Positions 6,774-15,859 are shown, numbered from the stretch's first letter. The stretch is DNA of 32,480 nucleotides from Nitrospira sp. (GCA_005116815.1 SWDR01000022.1:60294-92773); one strand, 5' to 3'. Made by a program: numbers and translations. Notes: generated from the sequence alone by a model not told the origin.

Positions 6774-6905
6774 CTACCAGATTCCCAGGCCCATTAATGT
6801 CACGCTCAGCGCAATCCATCCGAAGAGTCCCATCGCAATGATGGTCTCAAGGCTGGTGGAGGCATCTGCTTTTTCACTGGCGCTGTGATGTCGATTCTCG
6901 ATCAT
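6774..6905 (-). CDS. 43-aa single-pass membrane miniprotein
   Basis: This reading frame is short but has the marks of a gene: ATG 6905 behind TGGAGAAGAG, a polar N-terminal half (MIENRHHSASEKADASTS) and one clear transmembrane helix of about 22 residues (IIAMGLFGWIALSVTLMGLGIW), ending at a tryptophan. The likely orientation is N-terminus in the cytoplasm. It precedes the lipoprotein gene by 73 bp in the same direction, so the two may be transcribed together. Miniproteins of this kind often regulate or stabilise membrane complexes, but no partner is visible. I know no family for it. Confidence 0.55.
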   Translation of the reverse strand: MIENRHHSASEKADASTSLETIIAMGLFGWIALSVTLMGLGIW

Positions 6906-7334
6906 GGCTCTTCTCCAAGGAGTGAGTGTGGGAAATGCGTATAAGTGATTACTTGTAAAGCAAAGGCTATGCCTTCATATGGCAAGGAAGCTGGTGCAAG
7001 AGGTGAGGGAGGGGCTTGAAGGACGAGTAGTGAGAGGCTGTTCCCTCTGTCCGTCAGGTAGGTAGGTGATCTGTCTAGCGAGGTAGTATCTGCAAGCTGT
7101 TGATATAGCGTAAATATAATTACTGTATTGCAAGATATTTCTTGCAGGTTGAGAAGGTGAAATAGCCTGCTTATTTCCTGAGATTTATCGAGAATGGGAA
7201 GTGAATGGGCAAAATATGCCTGCTTCGGAGAGGAGTTAGATGGACTGTGGTGGAGGCAGATCTCGTACAGCGGTGTTCGTTTTTGGATCCGTATCTTGCC
7301 GAATAGGCTTTGGGGAAGGGACGACCGGAACGAT
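6906..7334. other. AT-richer intergenic region downstream of miaB
   Basis: This 429-bp stretch lies between the 3' end of miaB and the start of the 43-aa gene and is richer in A and T than its surroundings, chiefly at 7090-7220. It must hold the promoter of the miniprotein-lipoprotein pair, though I cannot fix its hexamers. It contains the perfect inverted repeat at 7129-7146. A 32-codon frame (7240-7338, plus strand) has a strong GGAGAGGAG ribosome binding site but a composition unlike a protein, and it runs into miaB. No RNA gene is recognised. Confidence 0.45.
7129..7146. promoter_or_regulatory. Perfect inverted repeat, candidate operator
   Basis: TGCAAGA-tatt-TCTTGCA is a perfect palindrome with 7-bp arms and a 4-bp centre, in the AT-richer gap. 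Another TGCAAG word lies at 7091-7096. The size and symmetry suit a dimeric repressor site; it is too weak for a terminator, since no T-run follows on either strand. No target gene or regulator is identified. Confidence 0.35.
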
Positions 7335-8705
7335 TTAATTCACTGGCGGACGTTCTGCGTACAAGGTTGTGGACGAGGCATCGTAAATGGCAAGGGAGAG
7401 CATGTCTCCCGGCTTGGACGGTACTGCGCTCTTATCCCAGATGACGGTGATGTTGCCATCTGATTTGCCCATGCCCTGTGCGGCTGAGCGTTTGGCATCC
7501 CCCTCGACCAAGATGGGGAGCGTGCGCTTGAGATATTCCCGGTTCCGTTCGTAGGAAATATTCCGTTGGAGGTCGAAGAGTCTCGTCACGCGTTCAGTCT
7601 TGACCGAATCGGGAACATCGTCAGGGAACTTGCGTGCCGCGATCGTGTTCTTTCGTTCTGAATATTTGAAGATGAATGCCGAGTGAAACCGTATGTCTTC
7701 GAGAAGCCGGTACGTCTCGGCAAAGTCTTCCTCGCTCTCCCCGCAGAAGCCTCCAATGATATCGGTGCTGAGGACGATGTCGGCTTGCAGGGTGCGGATG
7801 CGGTCGACCAGGGTACGACACTCTTTATTGGTATAGGTCCGATTCATCAAGCCAAGGATACGGTCGCTGCCGGATTGAAGCGGCAAATGAATTTGCTTGC
7901 AGATACGGGGATGCGACACGACGGCCTCTAACAATGAAAGCGGAAAGTCTTTGGGGTGTGGGGACGTGAATCTCACCCGTTCGATGCCCGGTACATCCGC
8001 GACGGCCGTGATCAATCGCGCAAAATCCCAGTTGTCGAATCGATATGAATTGACGTTTTGTCCGAGAAGCGTGATCTGTTTAAACCCTTGCTCGGCGATT
8101 CGTCGAGCTTCCTGCACGATGCCCTCCGGGTCACGGGAGCGTTCCCGCCCTCTCGTATAGGGGACCACGCAGAAACTGCAGAAGTTGTCGCAGCCTCGCA
8201 TGACGGCTATCCAGGCATTCACCTTGTCGTTTCGATCGGGTATGACATCGTGGTAGGTCTCATATTCTGAAAGGTCGACCGCGATTCCCTTTTGATCCTC
8301 TCCTTCTGCTTGGGAGAGCATGGCGTTTCGGATCAACATGGGCAGCTGGCGATAGGCATCAGGGCCGGCGAGCACATCCACCAGTGGCTGGATGTCCGTC
8401 AGCTCCTCTTTGAGGTTTTGTGCCATGCACCCCAACACCCCTACGACCAATGGGCGTTGTCGCTTGAGTTTTTTCAGCTCAGATAAGTGTTTATAGACTT
8501 TGTTGTGGGCATTCTCGCGAATGGCGCAGGTATTCATGAGAATGACGTCCGCACGTTCCCGTTCGTCGGTAAATACAAATCCATCCTGTTTCATCAGCGA
8601 GCGAACGAGTTCCGAGTCGTACTCGTTCATCTGACAACCGAAGGTTTCAAGGTGAACCTGGGTTGGTGCGATCGTGGGCTTCATCATTTCGAGAGGTTTG
8701 ATCAT
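7335..8705 (-). CDS. miaB: tRNA-2-methylthio-N6-dimethylallyladenosine synthase MiaB
   Basis: This 456-aa radical-SAM enzyme adds a methylthio group to isopentenyl-adenosine 37 of tRNAs that read codons starting with U. The N-terminal UPF0004 domain carries the three cysteines of the auxiliary cluster (C24 in FGCQMN, C60 in NTCAIRE, C93 in GCMAQ). The radical-SAM motif CxxxCxxC follows (C172, C176, C179), then the barrel with TLLGQNVNSY and STDIIGGFCGE, and a C-terminal TRAM RNA-binding domain of about 65 residues. These sequences, NTCAIRE and LGQNVNSY in particular, mark MiaB rather than RimO or MtaB. ATG 8705 starts just before the conserved region; a frame reaching upstream to 8861 is unlikely because the added residues are not protein-like. 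No strong ribosome binding site is seen. Confidence 0.94.
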   Translation of the reverse strand: MIKPLEMMKPTIAPTQVHLETFGCQMNEYDSELVRSLMKQDGFVFTDERERADVILMNTCAIRENAHNKVYKHLSELKKLKRQRPLVVGVLGCMAQNLKEELTDIQPLVDVLAGPDAYRQLPMLIRNAMLSQAEGEDQKGIAVDLSEYETYHDVIPDRNDKVNAWIAVMRGCDNFCSFCVVPYTRGRERSRDPEGIVQEARRIAEQGFKQITLLGQNVNSYRFDNWDFARLITAVADVPGIERVRFTSPHPKDFPLSLLEAVVSHPRICKQIHLPLQSGSDRILGLMNRTYTNKECRTLVDRIRTLQADIVLSTDIIGGFCGESEEDFAETYRLLEDIRFHSAFIFKYSERKNTIAARKFPDDVPDSVKTERVTRLFDLQRNISYERNREYLKRTLPILVEGDAKRSAAQGMGKSDGNITVIWDKSAVPSKPGDMLSLAIYDASSTTLYAERPPVN

Positions 8706-8854
8706 AGATGCGCCATTATAGGAAGATCTTCCTGGTAGGAGCAAGGCGCGTGAGCGAATAGGTGGCATCGTTGATTTGGCTTCGGTTGAAGGGCTTCGTA
8801 TCCCATGGTAGGATCTTCTCCATCGTTGCCAGCTCACTATACCGTGAGTCTTTT

Positions 8855-9262
8855 GTGACACCTTCGCCGTTGGCCGCTTCCATTCTCGCCTTCTTTCTAT
8901 TCCTCCTCCCTGAGGCTGGAGGGTGGACGAAGGAAATTCTTCCCATCGAACCGGATCTCAGTACCAGAATCGAAGAACATTACGATCACGAAGCCCGGCT
9001 CTTTCTGATGCTCTATTCTCTGCATGGGAACGGCACCGTCGATTATGTCACCGGGCGTCTCGTGCAGGAATATTCCAGGAACAGTTACGGCAATCCTGTC
9101 TATCAGACTGAGGCCTATCCCTTGTTCTACTGGTGGAACCACACCATGTATAACGATCCGGAGCAGGATGGGGTGAATGGCAATGAACGGGTCTATCAGG
9201 AAAATATGGAATTCGATATCTCCCGCTATAAGCCCTGCAGCTTCAACGGGCAACCCTGCTGA
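8855..9262 (+). CDS. Exported protein of unknown function
   Basis: I do not recognise this protein. Reading from GTG 8855 gives 135 residues, beginning with a hydrophobic signal-like segment (LAASILAFFLFLLP) and followed by a polar, aromatic-rich region (YPLFYWWNHTMYND). A stretch DPEQDGVNGNE has the look of half a calcium loop, and two cysteines sit near the end (C in KPCSFNGQPC) and may form a disulfide in the periplasm. The open frame extends back to a GTG at 8762, but GTG 8855 lies directly before the hydrophobic segment, with a GTGAG six bases upstream. The signal peptide lacks the usual N-terminal positive charge, so the start remains uncertain. It is divergent from miaB and stands before ampG. 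Confidence 0.55.
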   Translation: MTPSPLAASILAFFLFLLPEAGGWTKEILPIEPDLSTRIEEHYDHEARLFLMLYSLHGNGTVDYVTGRLVQEYSRNSYGNPVYQTEAYPLFYWWNHTMYNDPEQDGVNGNERVYQENMEFDISRYKPCSFNGQPC

Positions 9263-9399
9263 GTTTCGCCGTGCGACTGCGTGACTATTGTGCCTCGGCT
9301 CATGGCCAATGTTTTCCCGCCAGACCTTTTTTGAGAATCTCCGAGTCTCTCGTCTCTTCCGATGATATGCTACGCCCCCATGCCTATTGAAACGACTCG

Positions 9400-10668
9400 A
9401 TGAAAGCCCCATCCATCATGCAGACGCTTGCGAACCGGCGCATCGGCATCATGTTGCCGTTGGGGTTCGCCTCAGGGTTGCCATTGGCGCTCACATCCGG
9501 GACTCTGCAGGCCTGGCTGACCGTTGCCGGCTTCGACTTGAAGACCATCGGCATCTTTACGCTCGTCGGGCTCCCATATGCACTGAAGTTCTTGTGGGCT
9601 CCGCTGATGGATCGTGTGGTTCCTCCCTGGCTGGGCCGCCGCCGCGGATGGATGCTCATGATGCAGCTTGGTGTCGCACTCGGCTTGGCGGCTATGGCGG
9701 TGACGGGGCCAGGTGACCGTCCTGAGATATTGGGAATGCTGGCTCTCGTGGTGGCGTTCTTCTCCGCCTCACTCGATATCGTATTCGACGCCTATCGGAC
9801 CGATCTGCTCTTACGACCTGAGCGGGGATTCGGTGCAGCCGTGTGGGTGAATGGTTATCGATGTGCGTTGTTGCTGGCGAGCGCGGGCGCGCTCCTCTTG
9901 GCCGATCATATTGGATGGCGACATACCTATTTGTTGCTCTCTGCGCTCATGGCAACCGGAGTGCTCACGATCCTCGTGAGTCCAGAGCCGCATGAACCGG
10001 CTGCTGCACCGGCAAGCCTGGCTGAAGCAGTCGGTGGACCACTGAAAGAACTGTTTGCCCGTCCGGGGGTACTCGGGCTTCTGGCCCTCATCGTCCTCTA
10101 CAAGGTCGGAGACGCCGTTGCGGCCTCACTGCAAACGGCATTTCTGATAGGAGGGATGGGTTTTTCTGTCAGCGAGGTCGGCTATGTGAAAGGTCTTGGC
10201 CTCGTGGCCACGCTCATTGGTGCATTGGCAGGGGGCGTCGCGATGGCCAAACTCGGAATGGTCCGATCGTTGCTCCTCTTCGGTGTCTTGCAAGCGGTCT
10301 CAAATCTTGGGTTTATGTGGCTCGCCTGGATGGGGAAGAGTTACGCGGCACTCACGACATCCATTCTCGTCGAGAATGTCACCGGAGGCATGGGCACCGC
10401 CGCGTTTGTCGCACTGATCATGTCGCTCTGCGACCATCGGTATACGGCCACGCAGTTCGCGTTGCTCTCTTCCCTCGAAGCGCTCGGACGGGTGTTTTCC
10501 GGTCGTCCGTCGGCCACCTTGGTCGAACTGGTCGGCTGGACACAGTTTTTCTTCTGGTCGTTTCTCATCGCCTTGCCTGGCATCTGGCTGGTGTGGGCGC
10601 TTCGGGCGCAGTTACATCAAGAAGCCGGACGCGATGCGCAAACCAGAGTCGGCTCAGCCGATCTATGA
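9400..10668 (+). CDS. ampG: AmpG-family muropeptide permease (MFS)
   Basis: This 422-aa inner-membrane protein belongs to the AmpG branch of the major facilitator superfamily, which imports GlcNAc-anhydro-muropeptides from the periplasm for cell-wall recycling. The first loop and helix 1 show the AmpG signature GFASGLPLALTSGTLQAWL, followed by GIFTLVGLPYALKFLWAPLMDR. A RRRGW loop lies between helices 2 and 3, and DAYRTDLL follows helix 4, as in AmpG. I count about twelve hydrophobic segments. Other AmpG-like proteins import siderophores or acetyl-CoA, so the substrate is likely but not proven. The last six bases overlap the convergent small membrane protein gene. The ribosome binding site before ATG 9400 is weak. 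Confidence 0.85.
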   Translation: MKAPSIMQTLANRRIGIMLPLGFASGLPLALTSGTLQAWLTVAGFDLKTIGIFTLVGLPYALKFLWAPLMDRVVPPWLGRRRGWMLMMQLGVALGLAAMAVTGPGDRPEILGMLALVVAFFSASLDIVFDAYRTDLLLRPERGFGAAVWVNGYRCALLLASAGALLLADHIGWRHTYLLLSALMATGVLTILVSPEPHEPAAAPASLAEAVGGPLKELFARPGVLGLLALIVLYKVGDAVAASLQTAFLIGGMGFSVSEVGYVKGLGLVATLIGALAGGVAMAKLGMVRSLLLFGVLQAVSNLGFMWLAWMGKSYAALTTSILVENVTGGMGTAAFVALIMSLCDHRYTATQFALLSSLEALGRVFSGRPSATLVELVGWTQFFFWSFLIALPGIWLVWALRAQLHQEAGRDAQTRVGSADL

Positions 10669-10959
10669 CGATTGGATGCGGCGCTGGAGGAACAAGACAA
10701 ATAGCATGAGTGTTGGAAGCGGTGCCAGGACGAAGGGCACGAGCCAGACCCAGACATTCTTCCCGCGCATGCGGGCTTGGTCGATCATCCAGACAAACAC
10801 CCATGCAATCAAGCCGACATAGTTGAGGGCCATCCAGCGCGTCGTATGAATCTTGAGGCCGCTCGTGCTGTCCGGAGCTGCATTGAAGAGAAAGACTCCC
10901 AGCATGAGCACAAACAGCCCCAATAACGTTGCGACAAGTTGCTTGCTCCAAACAAACAT
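10663..10959 (-). CDS. Small three-helix membrane protein, unknown function
   Basis: This 98-aa protein has three hydrophobic segments (about residues 6-24, 43-60 and 68-91). A basic loop, ARMRGKNVW, stands before the third, and a basic end, QRRIQSS, follows it. The pattern ALNYVGLIAWVFVWMIDQARMRGKNVWVWLVPFVLAP recalls small integral membrane proteins of the phospholipase-D-N-terminal-like or DUF type, but I cannot assign a family. ATG 10959 has a strong GGGAGG ribosome binding site eight bases upstream and is clearly preferred to the longer frame from 10998. A good promoter lies upstream at 11023-11051. It converges with ampG, overlapping by six bases. Confidence 0.7.
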   Translation of the reverse strand: MFVWSKQLVATLLGLFVLMLGVFLFNAAPDSTSGLKIHTTRWMALNYVGLIAWVFVWMIDQARMRGKNVWVWLVPFVLAPLPTLMLFVLFLQRRIQSS

Positions 10960-11022
10960 GATGATCCTCCCTGATACAGGCCATGTGTGCAGCGTCATTG
11001 CCGCAGCAGCTATGCGGAGCGT

Positions 11023-11051
11023 AGGCTAATCATGCGTCTATCGTTTGTCAA
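11023..11051 (-). promoter_or_regulatory. Sigma-70 type promoter for the small membrane protein gene
   Basis: On the minus strand TTGACA (11051-11046) is followed after exactly 17 bases by TAGCCT (11028-11023), which keeps the key T, A and final T of the -10. It would start transcription some 55-60 bases before ATG 10959. Confidence 0.5.
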
Positions 11052-11126
11052 AGGGGAGCAGCCCACTGCCGCTCCTATTGCGCCCGCCACGAACAAGGCT
11101 CGGCAGTCGTCACTCTGAGGATTTCG

Positions 11127-11498
11127 ATGAGTCTCCTGCGTTTAATCCTGCTGGTTGTGGTACTGGCTGTTAGTGTCGTGCTGGCACAAACGAACCCCAC
11201 TACCGATCACTATCTGATCTTTGTCCAAGCCGAACTTGCCAAGGCCATGGATCGCATGGATCAATCCACTCCCGACCGGGAAGGGGCGGTGGTCAGAAGT
11301 ATCTTTCGGCGGCATAGCCAGGAGTTGCTCGATAGCATGGTGCGTCCGCATACGATCCGTCACAATTGGGGGCTCTTCAGCCGGTTTGAAACGACGGTGT
11401 TGGGTACTCGGGTTGTGGTCATCGGCATCGGTCATCACTTCATCCCGGTTGAAGGGGTGGACGAAGCTATTTTGGCCCTCGGACGCCGTGTATTTTAA
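11127..11498 (+). CDS. DUF4359-like exported or membrane-anchored protein
   Basis: This 123-aa protein starts with a hydrophobic segment (LLRLILLVVVLAVSVVLA) that is either a signal peptide or an anchor. After it comes the pattern TNPTTDHYLIFVQAEL, then RHNWGLFSRFETTVLG and VVVIGIGHHFIPV. The N-P-T-x-x-Y beginning and the late 'N-x-G-L-F-S ... G-I-G-x-x-F' order match the DUF4359 family as I remember it; its role is unknown. ATG 11127 has TGAGGA at a normal distance. It is divergent from the small membrane protein gene and stands alone before the nrdJ control region. Confidence 0.7.
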   Translation: MSLLRLILLVVVLAVSVVLAQTNPTTDHYLIFVQAELAKAMDRMDQSTPDREGAVVRSIFRRHSQELLDSMVRPHTIRHNWGLFSRFETTVLGTRVVVIGIGHHFIPVEGVDEAILALGRRVF

Positions 11499-11531
11499 TT
11501 TTTCTTCCATGGGTATTCCGTCGCTCGTAAA

Positions 11532-11552
11532 TTGATCGATATTTTCGATCAA
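11532..11552. repeat. Perfect inverted repeat after the DUF4359-like gene
   Basis: TTGATCGA-tattt-TCGATCAA has 8-bp arms and a 5-bp loop, 33 bp past the stop. The stem is AT-rich and no clear T-run follows, so it is a poor terminator; an operator of the nrdJ region is an alternative. Confidence 0.4.
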
Positions 11553-11556
11553 AAGT

Positions 11557-11621
11557 CTGTGGATAAGTCGGCCTAAATCCCCGGCAGATGGCGATTCCCA
11601 ATCGTTTGCAGATATCCACAG
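11557..11621. promoter_or_regulatory. Inverted pair of DnaA-box-like sites upstream of nrdJ
   Basis: A perfect DnaA-box word, TTATCCACA, lies on the minus strand (11566-11558). On the plus strand at 11612-11620 is ATATCCACA, one base off. Together CTGTGGATA (11557-11565) and TATCCACAG (11613-11621) form a 9-bp perfect inverted repeat with a 47-bp interval. DnaA is known to regulate ribonucleotide reductase genes in E. coli, so control of nrdJ by DnaA is a reasonable guess. A replication origin is not supported: only two boxes and no dnaA or dnaN nearby. Confidence 0.4.
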
Positions 11622-11660
11622 GCTTTCCTCTGTTTCCCCAGCCACCCACTACACTTGGTG

Positions 11661-11693
11661 TTGACAATTCATCCTGATCGCTATATGTAGATG
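11661..11693 (+). promoter_or_regulatory. Candidate nrdJ promoter with NrdR-box-like sequence over the -10
   Basis: TTGACA (11661-11666) is followed after 17 bases by TATGTA (11684-11689). The core CTATATGTAG at 11681-11690 differs by one base from the CwATATaTwG centre of the NrdR box, although its outer flanks match poorly. NrdR represses ribonucleotide reductase genes and normally binds two boxes; I do not find a second good one. No cobalamin riboswitch is seen in the leader. Confidence 0.4.
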
Positions 11694-11835
11694 CTCCTTA
11701 GATAGACCAAGCATCAAGATAGCAAAATTTAGGCGTTCATCGCATATCAGCCTGATCAAGATTGAAGCTTAATTATTCCTGTTGGGGATCGAGAGCAGTC
11801 CCACACCAATTACGCAGACTGGGGGAGGGAAAATC

Positions 11836-14800
11836 GTGAGAATAGAACGCCGATTTACACATCGCGGACAAAGTCCCTATGAAGGCCTGCCATTTGTGAA
11901 ACGTTCGTCGGAAATTCGCAATCCCGACGGATCGACCGTGTTTAAGTTGGAGAATATCGACATTCCGGAGCCCTGGTCCCAGCTCGCGATCGACATTCTC
12001 GCGCAAAAATACTTCCGGAAAGCCGGAGTCCCTCAGCGTGATGAGCAGGGAAATCCGATCGTCGGCCCGGACGGCAATCCGAAATTGGGAGGAGAAAACG
12101 ATTCCCGGCAGGTCTTTGAACGACTCGCCGGTTGTTGGACCTCCTGGGGTAAAAACTTCGGCTATTTCAAGACGCCGGAAGATTCAGAAGCCTTTCATGA
12201 CGAGCTGTGTTACATGCTCGCGCATCAGATGGTTGCGCCGAACTCTCCCCAGTGGTTTAACACGGGGCTGCATTATGCGTATGGGCTTTCAGGTCCTGCA
12301 CAAGGGCATTACTACGTCGACCCCAAGACCCGTGAAGTTGTCAAAGCCACCAATGCATTCGAGCATCCACAACCGCATGCCTGCTTCATTCAGTCCGTTG
12401 ACGACGACCTGGTCAGCGAGGGCGGCATTATGGATCTTTGGGTGCGAGAAGCGCGCCTGTTCAAGTATGGATCAGGGACCGGCACCAACTTCTCCAAGCT
12501 GCGTGGCGATGCCGAACCATTGTCCGGTGGCGGCCGTTCGTCAGGATTGATGTCCTTTCTGCGCATCGGCGATCGTGCCGCAGGCGCGATTAAGTCGGGC
12601 GGAACGACCAGGCGGGCTGCCAAAATGGTCTGCCTCGATTTAGATCACCCCGACATCGAAGAATTTATCAATTGGAAGGTCGTGGAAGAGCAGAAAGTCG
12701 CCGCCATGGTGACCGGCTCTAAAATCTGCGCTCAGCGTCTCAATGCCGTCCTCAAGGCCTGCCATGTCGTCGATAGCGCCGGCCAGATGAAAATTGAGAT
12801 CGATGCCAAGCAGAATCCTATCCTCAAGGAGGCGTTGGCCGCTGCTCGGCGCGATGCCGTTCCGGAAGCCTATGTCCAGCGGATGTTTTCTTACGCGCAG
12901 CAGGGATTCACGCATTTTGCGTTTCATGAATACGATACGAATTGGGACGGCAAGGCCTACCAGACGGTCTCCGGCCAGAATTCCAACAACAGTGTGCGCA
13001 TTCCCAACGAATTCTTTGCGGCGTTAGAGGCGGATAGCGATTGGCAGCTGAAGCGCCGGATCGATGGCAAAGTTTCCAAGACCCTCAAGGCACGGGACCT
13101 CTGGGATCAGATCGCATGGGCCGCCTGGATTTGCGCGGATCCCGGTACGCAATACGACACCACCATCAACGAATGGCATACCTGTCCGGCGGATGGCCGT
13201 ATCAATGCCTCCAATCCTTGCTCGGAATACATGTTCCTCGACGATACGGCATGTAACCTGGCCTCGCTCAATCTCGGTCAATTCTTTTCGACCGACGCCC
13301 AATTCGAGCTGGAGAATTTCCGCCATGCCGTCCGCCTCTGGACGGTCGTGCTGGAGATCAGCGTCCTCATGGCGTCGTTTCCCAGCCGTGCCATCGCCGA
13401 GAGGAGTTTTGAGTTCCGGACGTTGGGACTTGGTTATGCCAACTTGGGCACGGTGCTGATGCGGCAAGGCATTCCCTACGACTCACCCAAAGCCTTGGCG
13501 ATCTGCGGCGCCTTGACCGCCATCATGACCGGCGAGGCGTACAGCACGTCCGCTGAAATGGCTGCAGAACTGTGGCCGTTTCCCGGTTATGCCAAAAACC
13601 GCGACGCGATGCTGCGTGTGATTCGCAATCATCGGCGCGCCTCGTACAATGCCGCTCCGGAAGAATATGAAGACTTGACGATTACCCCGATCGGGATCCA
13701 GCCCGAGCATTGTCCGCCCGAGCTGCTCGTTGCGGCCCGCCGCGCATGGGACCGCGCTCTTGAATTGGGGACGGCCTATGGATATCGCAATGCGCAGGTG
13801 ACGGTCATTGCTCCCACTGGCACGATCGGACTCGTGATGGATTGCGACACGACCGGCATCGAGCCGGATTTTGCGCTGGTGAAATTCAAGAAATTAGCCG
13901 GCGGCGGCTACTTCAAGATCATCAATCAAAGCATACCCGAAGCCCTCAGAACATTGGGGTATACCGAGTCTCAGATTCTGGACATCGTGAACTATTGCGT
14001 CGGCCGGCAAACCTTGCAGACTGCACCGTTCATTAACCATGAGGCGTTGAGGAAGAAGGGGTTCGACGACGCCGCACTTGCACGCATGGAAGGCGGATTG
14101 GCGCAGGCCTTTGAGATTCAATTTACCTTTAATAAGTATGCGTTGGGTGAGGATTTCTGCCGGGAGAAGTTGGGATTCACCGATGCACAATTGGCGGAAT
14201 CCAACTTCAATATGCTGCGGGCGCTGGGATTCACACAAGAGGAAATCGCTGCGGCGAATGACTATTGCTGCGGCACTATGACGGTGGAAGGGGCGCCACA
14301 TCTCAAATCCGAGCATCTTCCGATCTTCGATTGCGCCAACCGTTGTGGCCGGATCGGTCAGCGGTATATCGCCGTCGATGCGCATATCCGCATGATGTCG
14401 GCGGCACAACCGTTTATCAGCGGCGCCATCAGCAAAACGATCAACATGCCGGCCGATGCGACATTGGAAGAAGTGAAGTCCTCCTATTTGTTTGCCTGGA
14501 AGAGCATGGTCAAGGCCGTGGCGCTGTATCGCGACGGCTCGAAGTTGAGCCAGCCGTTATCGGCCTCAACTGACAGTGGCAAGACGATTGAATCCTCTTC
14601 AGAAATATTATCGATTGCGGAAAAGATCACCGAACGCGTGATGGTCCGGTATCTCGCAAAACGGCGGCCGCTCCCGGGCAGACGCAACGGGTATACGCAG
14701 AAAGCCGTCGTCGGAGGGCATAAGCTCTATCTCCGTACCGGTGAGTATGAGGATGGCACCTGTGGCGAAATCTTCCTCGATATGCACAAGGAAGGGGCCG

Positions 14801-15375
14801 CATTCCGCAGCCTCATGAACTGTTTTGCGATTGCCATTTCACTCGGTCTCCAACATGGCGTGCCGCTGGAGGAGTTCGTCGAAGCCTTCGTGTTTACCCG
14901 CTTCGAGCCGAATGGGCCGGTTAAGTTGAACGACCGTATCAAGATGTCCACGTCGATCATCGATTATATCTTCCGGGAGCTGGCGGTGACCTATCTCGAC
15001 CGTTATGACTTGGCACAGGTCAAGGAAGAGGATCTTCGAATGGATTCGGTGAAGAAAGACGAGCAGGATCCTGAATGTGTCGATGAGGAGGCCACGCCTG
15101 AAACATTGGCATCGACCTCAATCAGTACGGAAATTTTTCCCTCACGAAGAGGCGCCACGCCGCGCCATAAGAGCAACGGGCATGGAAATGGCCATGCGAG
15201 CGTCACCCATACAGTCGAAATGAAGCGTGAAACCTTGACCTTGACCGCGATCCAAATGGCCCGTCAAAAAGGTTATGAGGGGGATCCCTGTTCCGAGTGT
15301 AAGCAGTTCACCATGGTACGGAACGGAACCTGTCTGAAGTGTGAAACCTGCGGCACCACGAGCGGTTGTTCATAG
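11836..15375 (+). CDS. nrdJ: Vitamin B12-dependent (class II) ribonucleotide reductase
   Basis: This 1179-aa enzyme makes deoxyribonucleotides from ribonucleotides with adenosylcobalamin, so it needs no oxygen and no small subunit. The active-site order is clear: C183 in HACFIQS and C473 in TACNLASL are the expected redox pair, and N460, C462 and E464 in NPCSE form the radical site. The barrel continues with [17 protein letters not shown]-type domain follows ([12 protein letters not shown] ... [15 protein letters not shown]), then a variable linker with HGNGHA and a cysteine-rich tail (CSECKQF ... [13 protein letters not shown]), which should recycle the active-site disulfide. I chose GTG 11836 because GGGAGG lies 7 bases upstream; the frame is open back to TTG 11782. 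Two unknown genes follow closely. Confidence 0.93.
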   Translation: MRIERRFTHRGQSPYEGLPFVKRSSEIRNPDGSTVFKLENIDIPEPWSQLAIDILAQKYFRKAGVPQRDEQGNPIVGPDGNPKLGGENDSRQVFERLAGCWTSWGKNFGYFKTPEDSEAFHDELCYMLAHQMVAPNSPQWFNTGLHYAYGLSGPAQGHYYVDPKTREVVKATNAFEHPQPHACFIQSVDDDLVSEGGIMDLWVREARLFKYGSGTGTNFSKLRGDAEPLSGGGRSSGLMSFLRIGDRAAGAIKSGGTTRRAAKMVCLDLDHPDIEEFINWKVVEEQKVAAMVTGSKICAQRLNAVLKACHVVDSAGQMKIEIDAKQNPILKEALAAARRDAVPEAYVQRMFSYAQQGFTHFAFHEYDTNWDGKAYQTVSGQNSNNSVRIPNEFFAALEADSDWQLKRRIDGKVSKTLKARDLWDQIAWAAWICADPGTQYDTTINEWHTCPADGRINASNPCSEYMFLDDTACNLASLNLGQFFSTDAQFELENFRHAVRLWTVVLEISVLMASFPSRAIAERSFEFRTLGLGYANLGTVLMRQGIPYDSPKALAICGALTAIMTGEAYSTSAEMAAELWPFPGYAKNRDAMLRVIRNHRRASYNAAPEEYEDLTITPIGIQPEHCPPELLVAARRAWDRALELGTAYGYRNAQVTVIAPTGTIGLVMDCDTTGIEPDFALVKFKKLAGGGYFKIINQSIPEALRTLGYTESQILDIVNYCVGRQTLQTAPFINHEALRKKGFDDAALARMEGGLAQAFEIQFTFNKYALGEDFCREKLGFTDAQLAESNFNMLRALGFTQEEIAAANDYCCGTMTVEGAPHLKSEHLPIFDCANRCGRIGQRYIAVDAHIRMMSAAQPFISGAISKTINMPADATLEEVKSSYLFAWKSMVKAVALYRDGSKLSQPLSASTDSGKTIESSSEILSIAEKITERVMVRYLAKRRPLPGRRNGYTQKAVVGGHKLYLRTGEYEDGTCGEIFLDMHKEGAAFRSLMNCFAIAISLGLQHGVPLEEFVEAFVFTRFEPNGPVKLNDRIKMSTSIIDYIFRELAVTYLDRYDLAQVKEEDLRMDSVKKDEQDPECVDEEATPETLASTSISTEIFPSRRGATPRHKSNGHGNGHASVTHTVEMKRETLTLTAIQMARQKGYEGDPCSECKQFTMVRNGTCLKCETCGTTSGCS

Positions 15376-15388
15376 TTGCGAGGACTCC

Positions 15389-15796
15389 ATGAGTACGATT
15401 CTTCGAGAGCAGGGCATCGAAACCATTCATGACCAGGTGGTCAGTCTGGTCGCGCAACGATGGGCGAAGGCTTTTCGTTGCAAGGTCACCATTCACACCA
15501 GTCTTGAGCAGGATCCCTGGGCGGATCCTCAGCAACAGTGCGATATCGTCGGCTGGCAGGTGAGTTCCACCGGGAATACGATGGAATGGATGGCTGAGGT
15601 GGAGACAGCCGACTCAGTCGGGAATCCTGAGACTCTGGTGAAATGGCAGCAGGCGATGGGTCACGGTATTCCATTTTATCTGCTCGTGCCGCGCGGCTTC
15701 AAAGATTCGGCACAGAAGCTGGCAGAGGGGGGAGCTGTCCATTGCAGTGGGATCTACGAATACACGTTCGTGAACGATCTTTGTCAGGTGCTCTGA
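15389..15796 (+). CDS. Conserved protein of unknown function, possibly a PD-(D/E)XK-like fold
   Basis: This 135-aa soluble protein is 13 bp downstream of nrdJ with a GAGGA ribosome binding site before ATG 15389. I do not know its family. It begins with a helix (IETIHDQVVSLVAQRWAKAF), then has a strand with D in CDIVGW, followed by a strand with EVET (EWMAEVETADSV), a helix KWQQAM and a strand IPFYLLVPRG. That order, helix, Asp-strand, ExE-strand, helix, strand, recalls the core of PD-(D/E)XK nucleases, with T in place of the usual catalytic lysine. This reading is inference and the protein may be inactive as a nuclease. Its position suggests co-transcription with nrdJ. Confidence 0.6.
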   Translation: MSTILREQGIETIHDQVVSLVAQRWAKAFRCKVTIHTSLEQDPWADPQQQCDIVGWQVSSTGNTMEWMAEVETADSVGNPETLVKWQQAMGHGIPFYLLVPRGFKDSAQKLAEGGAVHCSGIYEYTFVNDLCQVL

Positions 15797-15859
15797 CCGA
15801 TAATCTGCGCAAGGGTGCGGAATGTTGTTTCGTTTGGTCGTCGTATCGATGGAGATGAG

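Noticed and set aside
7240-7338. 32-codon frame with a strong ribosome binding site
   Set aside because: The product (MDCGGGRSRTAVFVFG...) is unlike a protein, it runs into the miaB 3' end, and no homologue comes to mind.
11557-11621. Chromosomal origin of replication
   Set aside because: Only two DnaA-like boxes exist and neither dnaA, dnaN nor an AT-rich unwinding element is adjacent.
11499-11835. Cobalamin riboswitch before the B12-dependent reductase
   Set aside because: I find no B12-box-like element or the expected set of paired regions; the gap is also short for the leader of that class.
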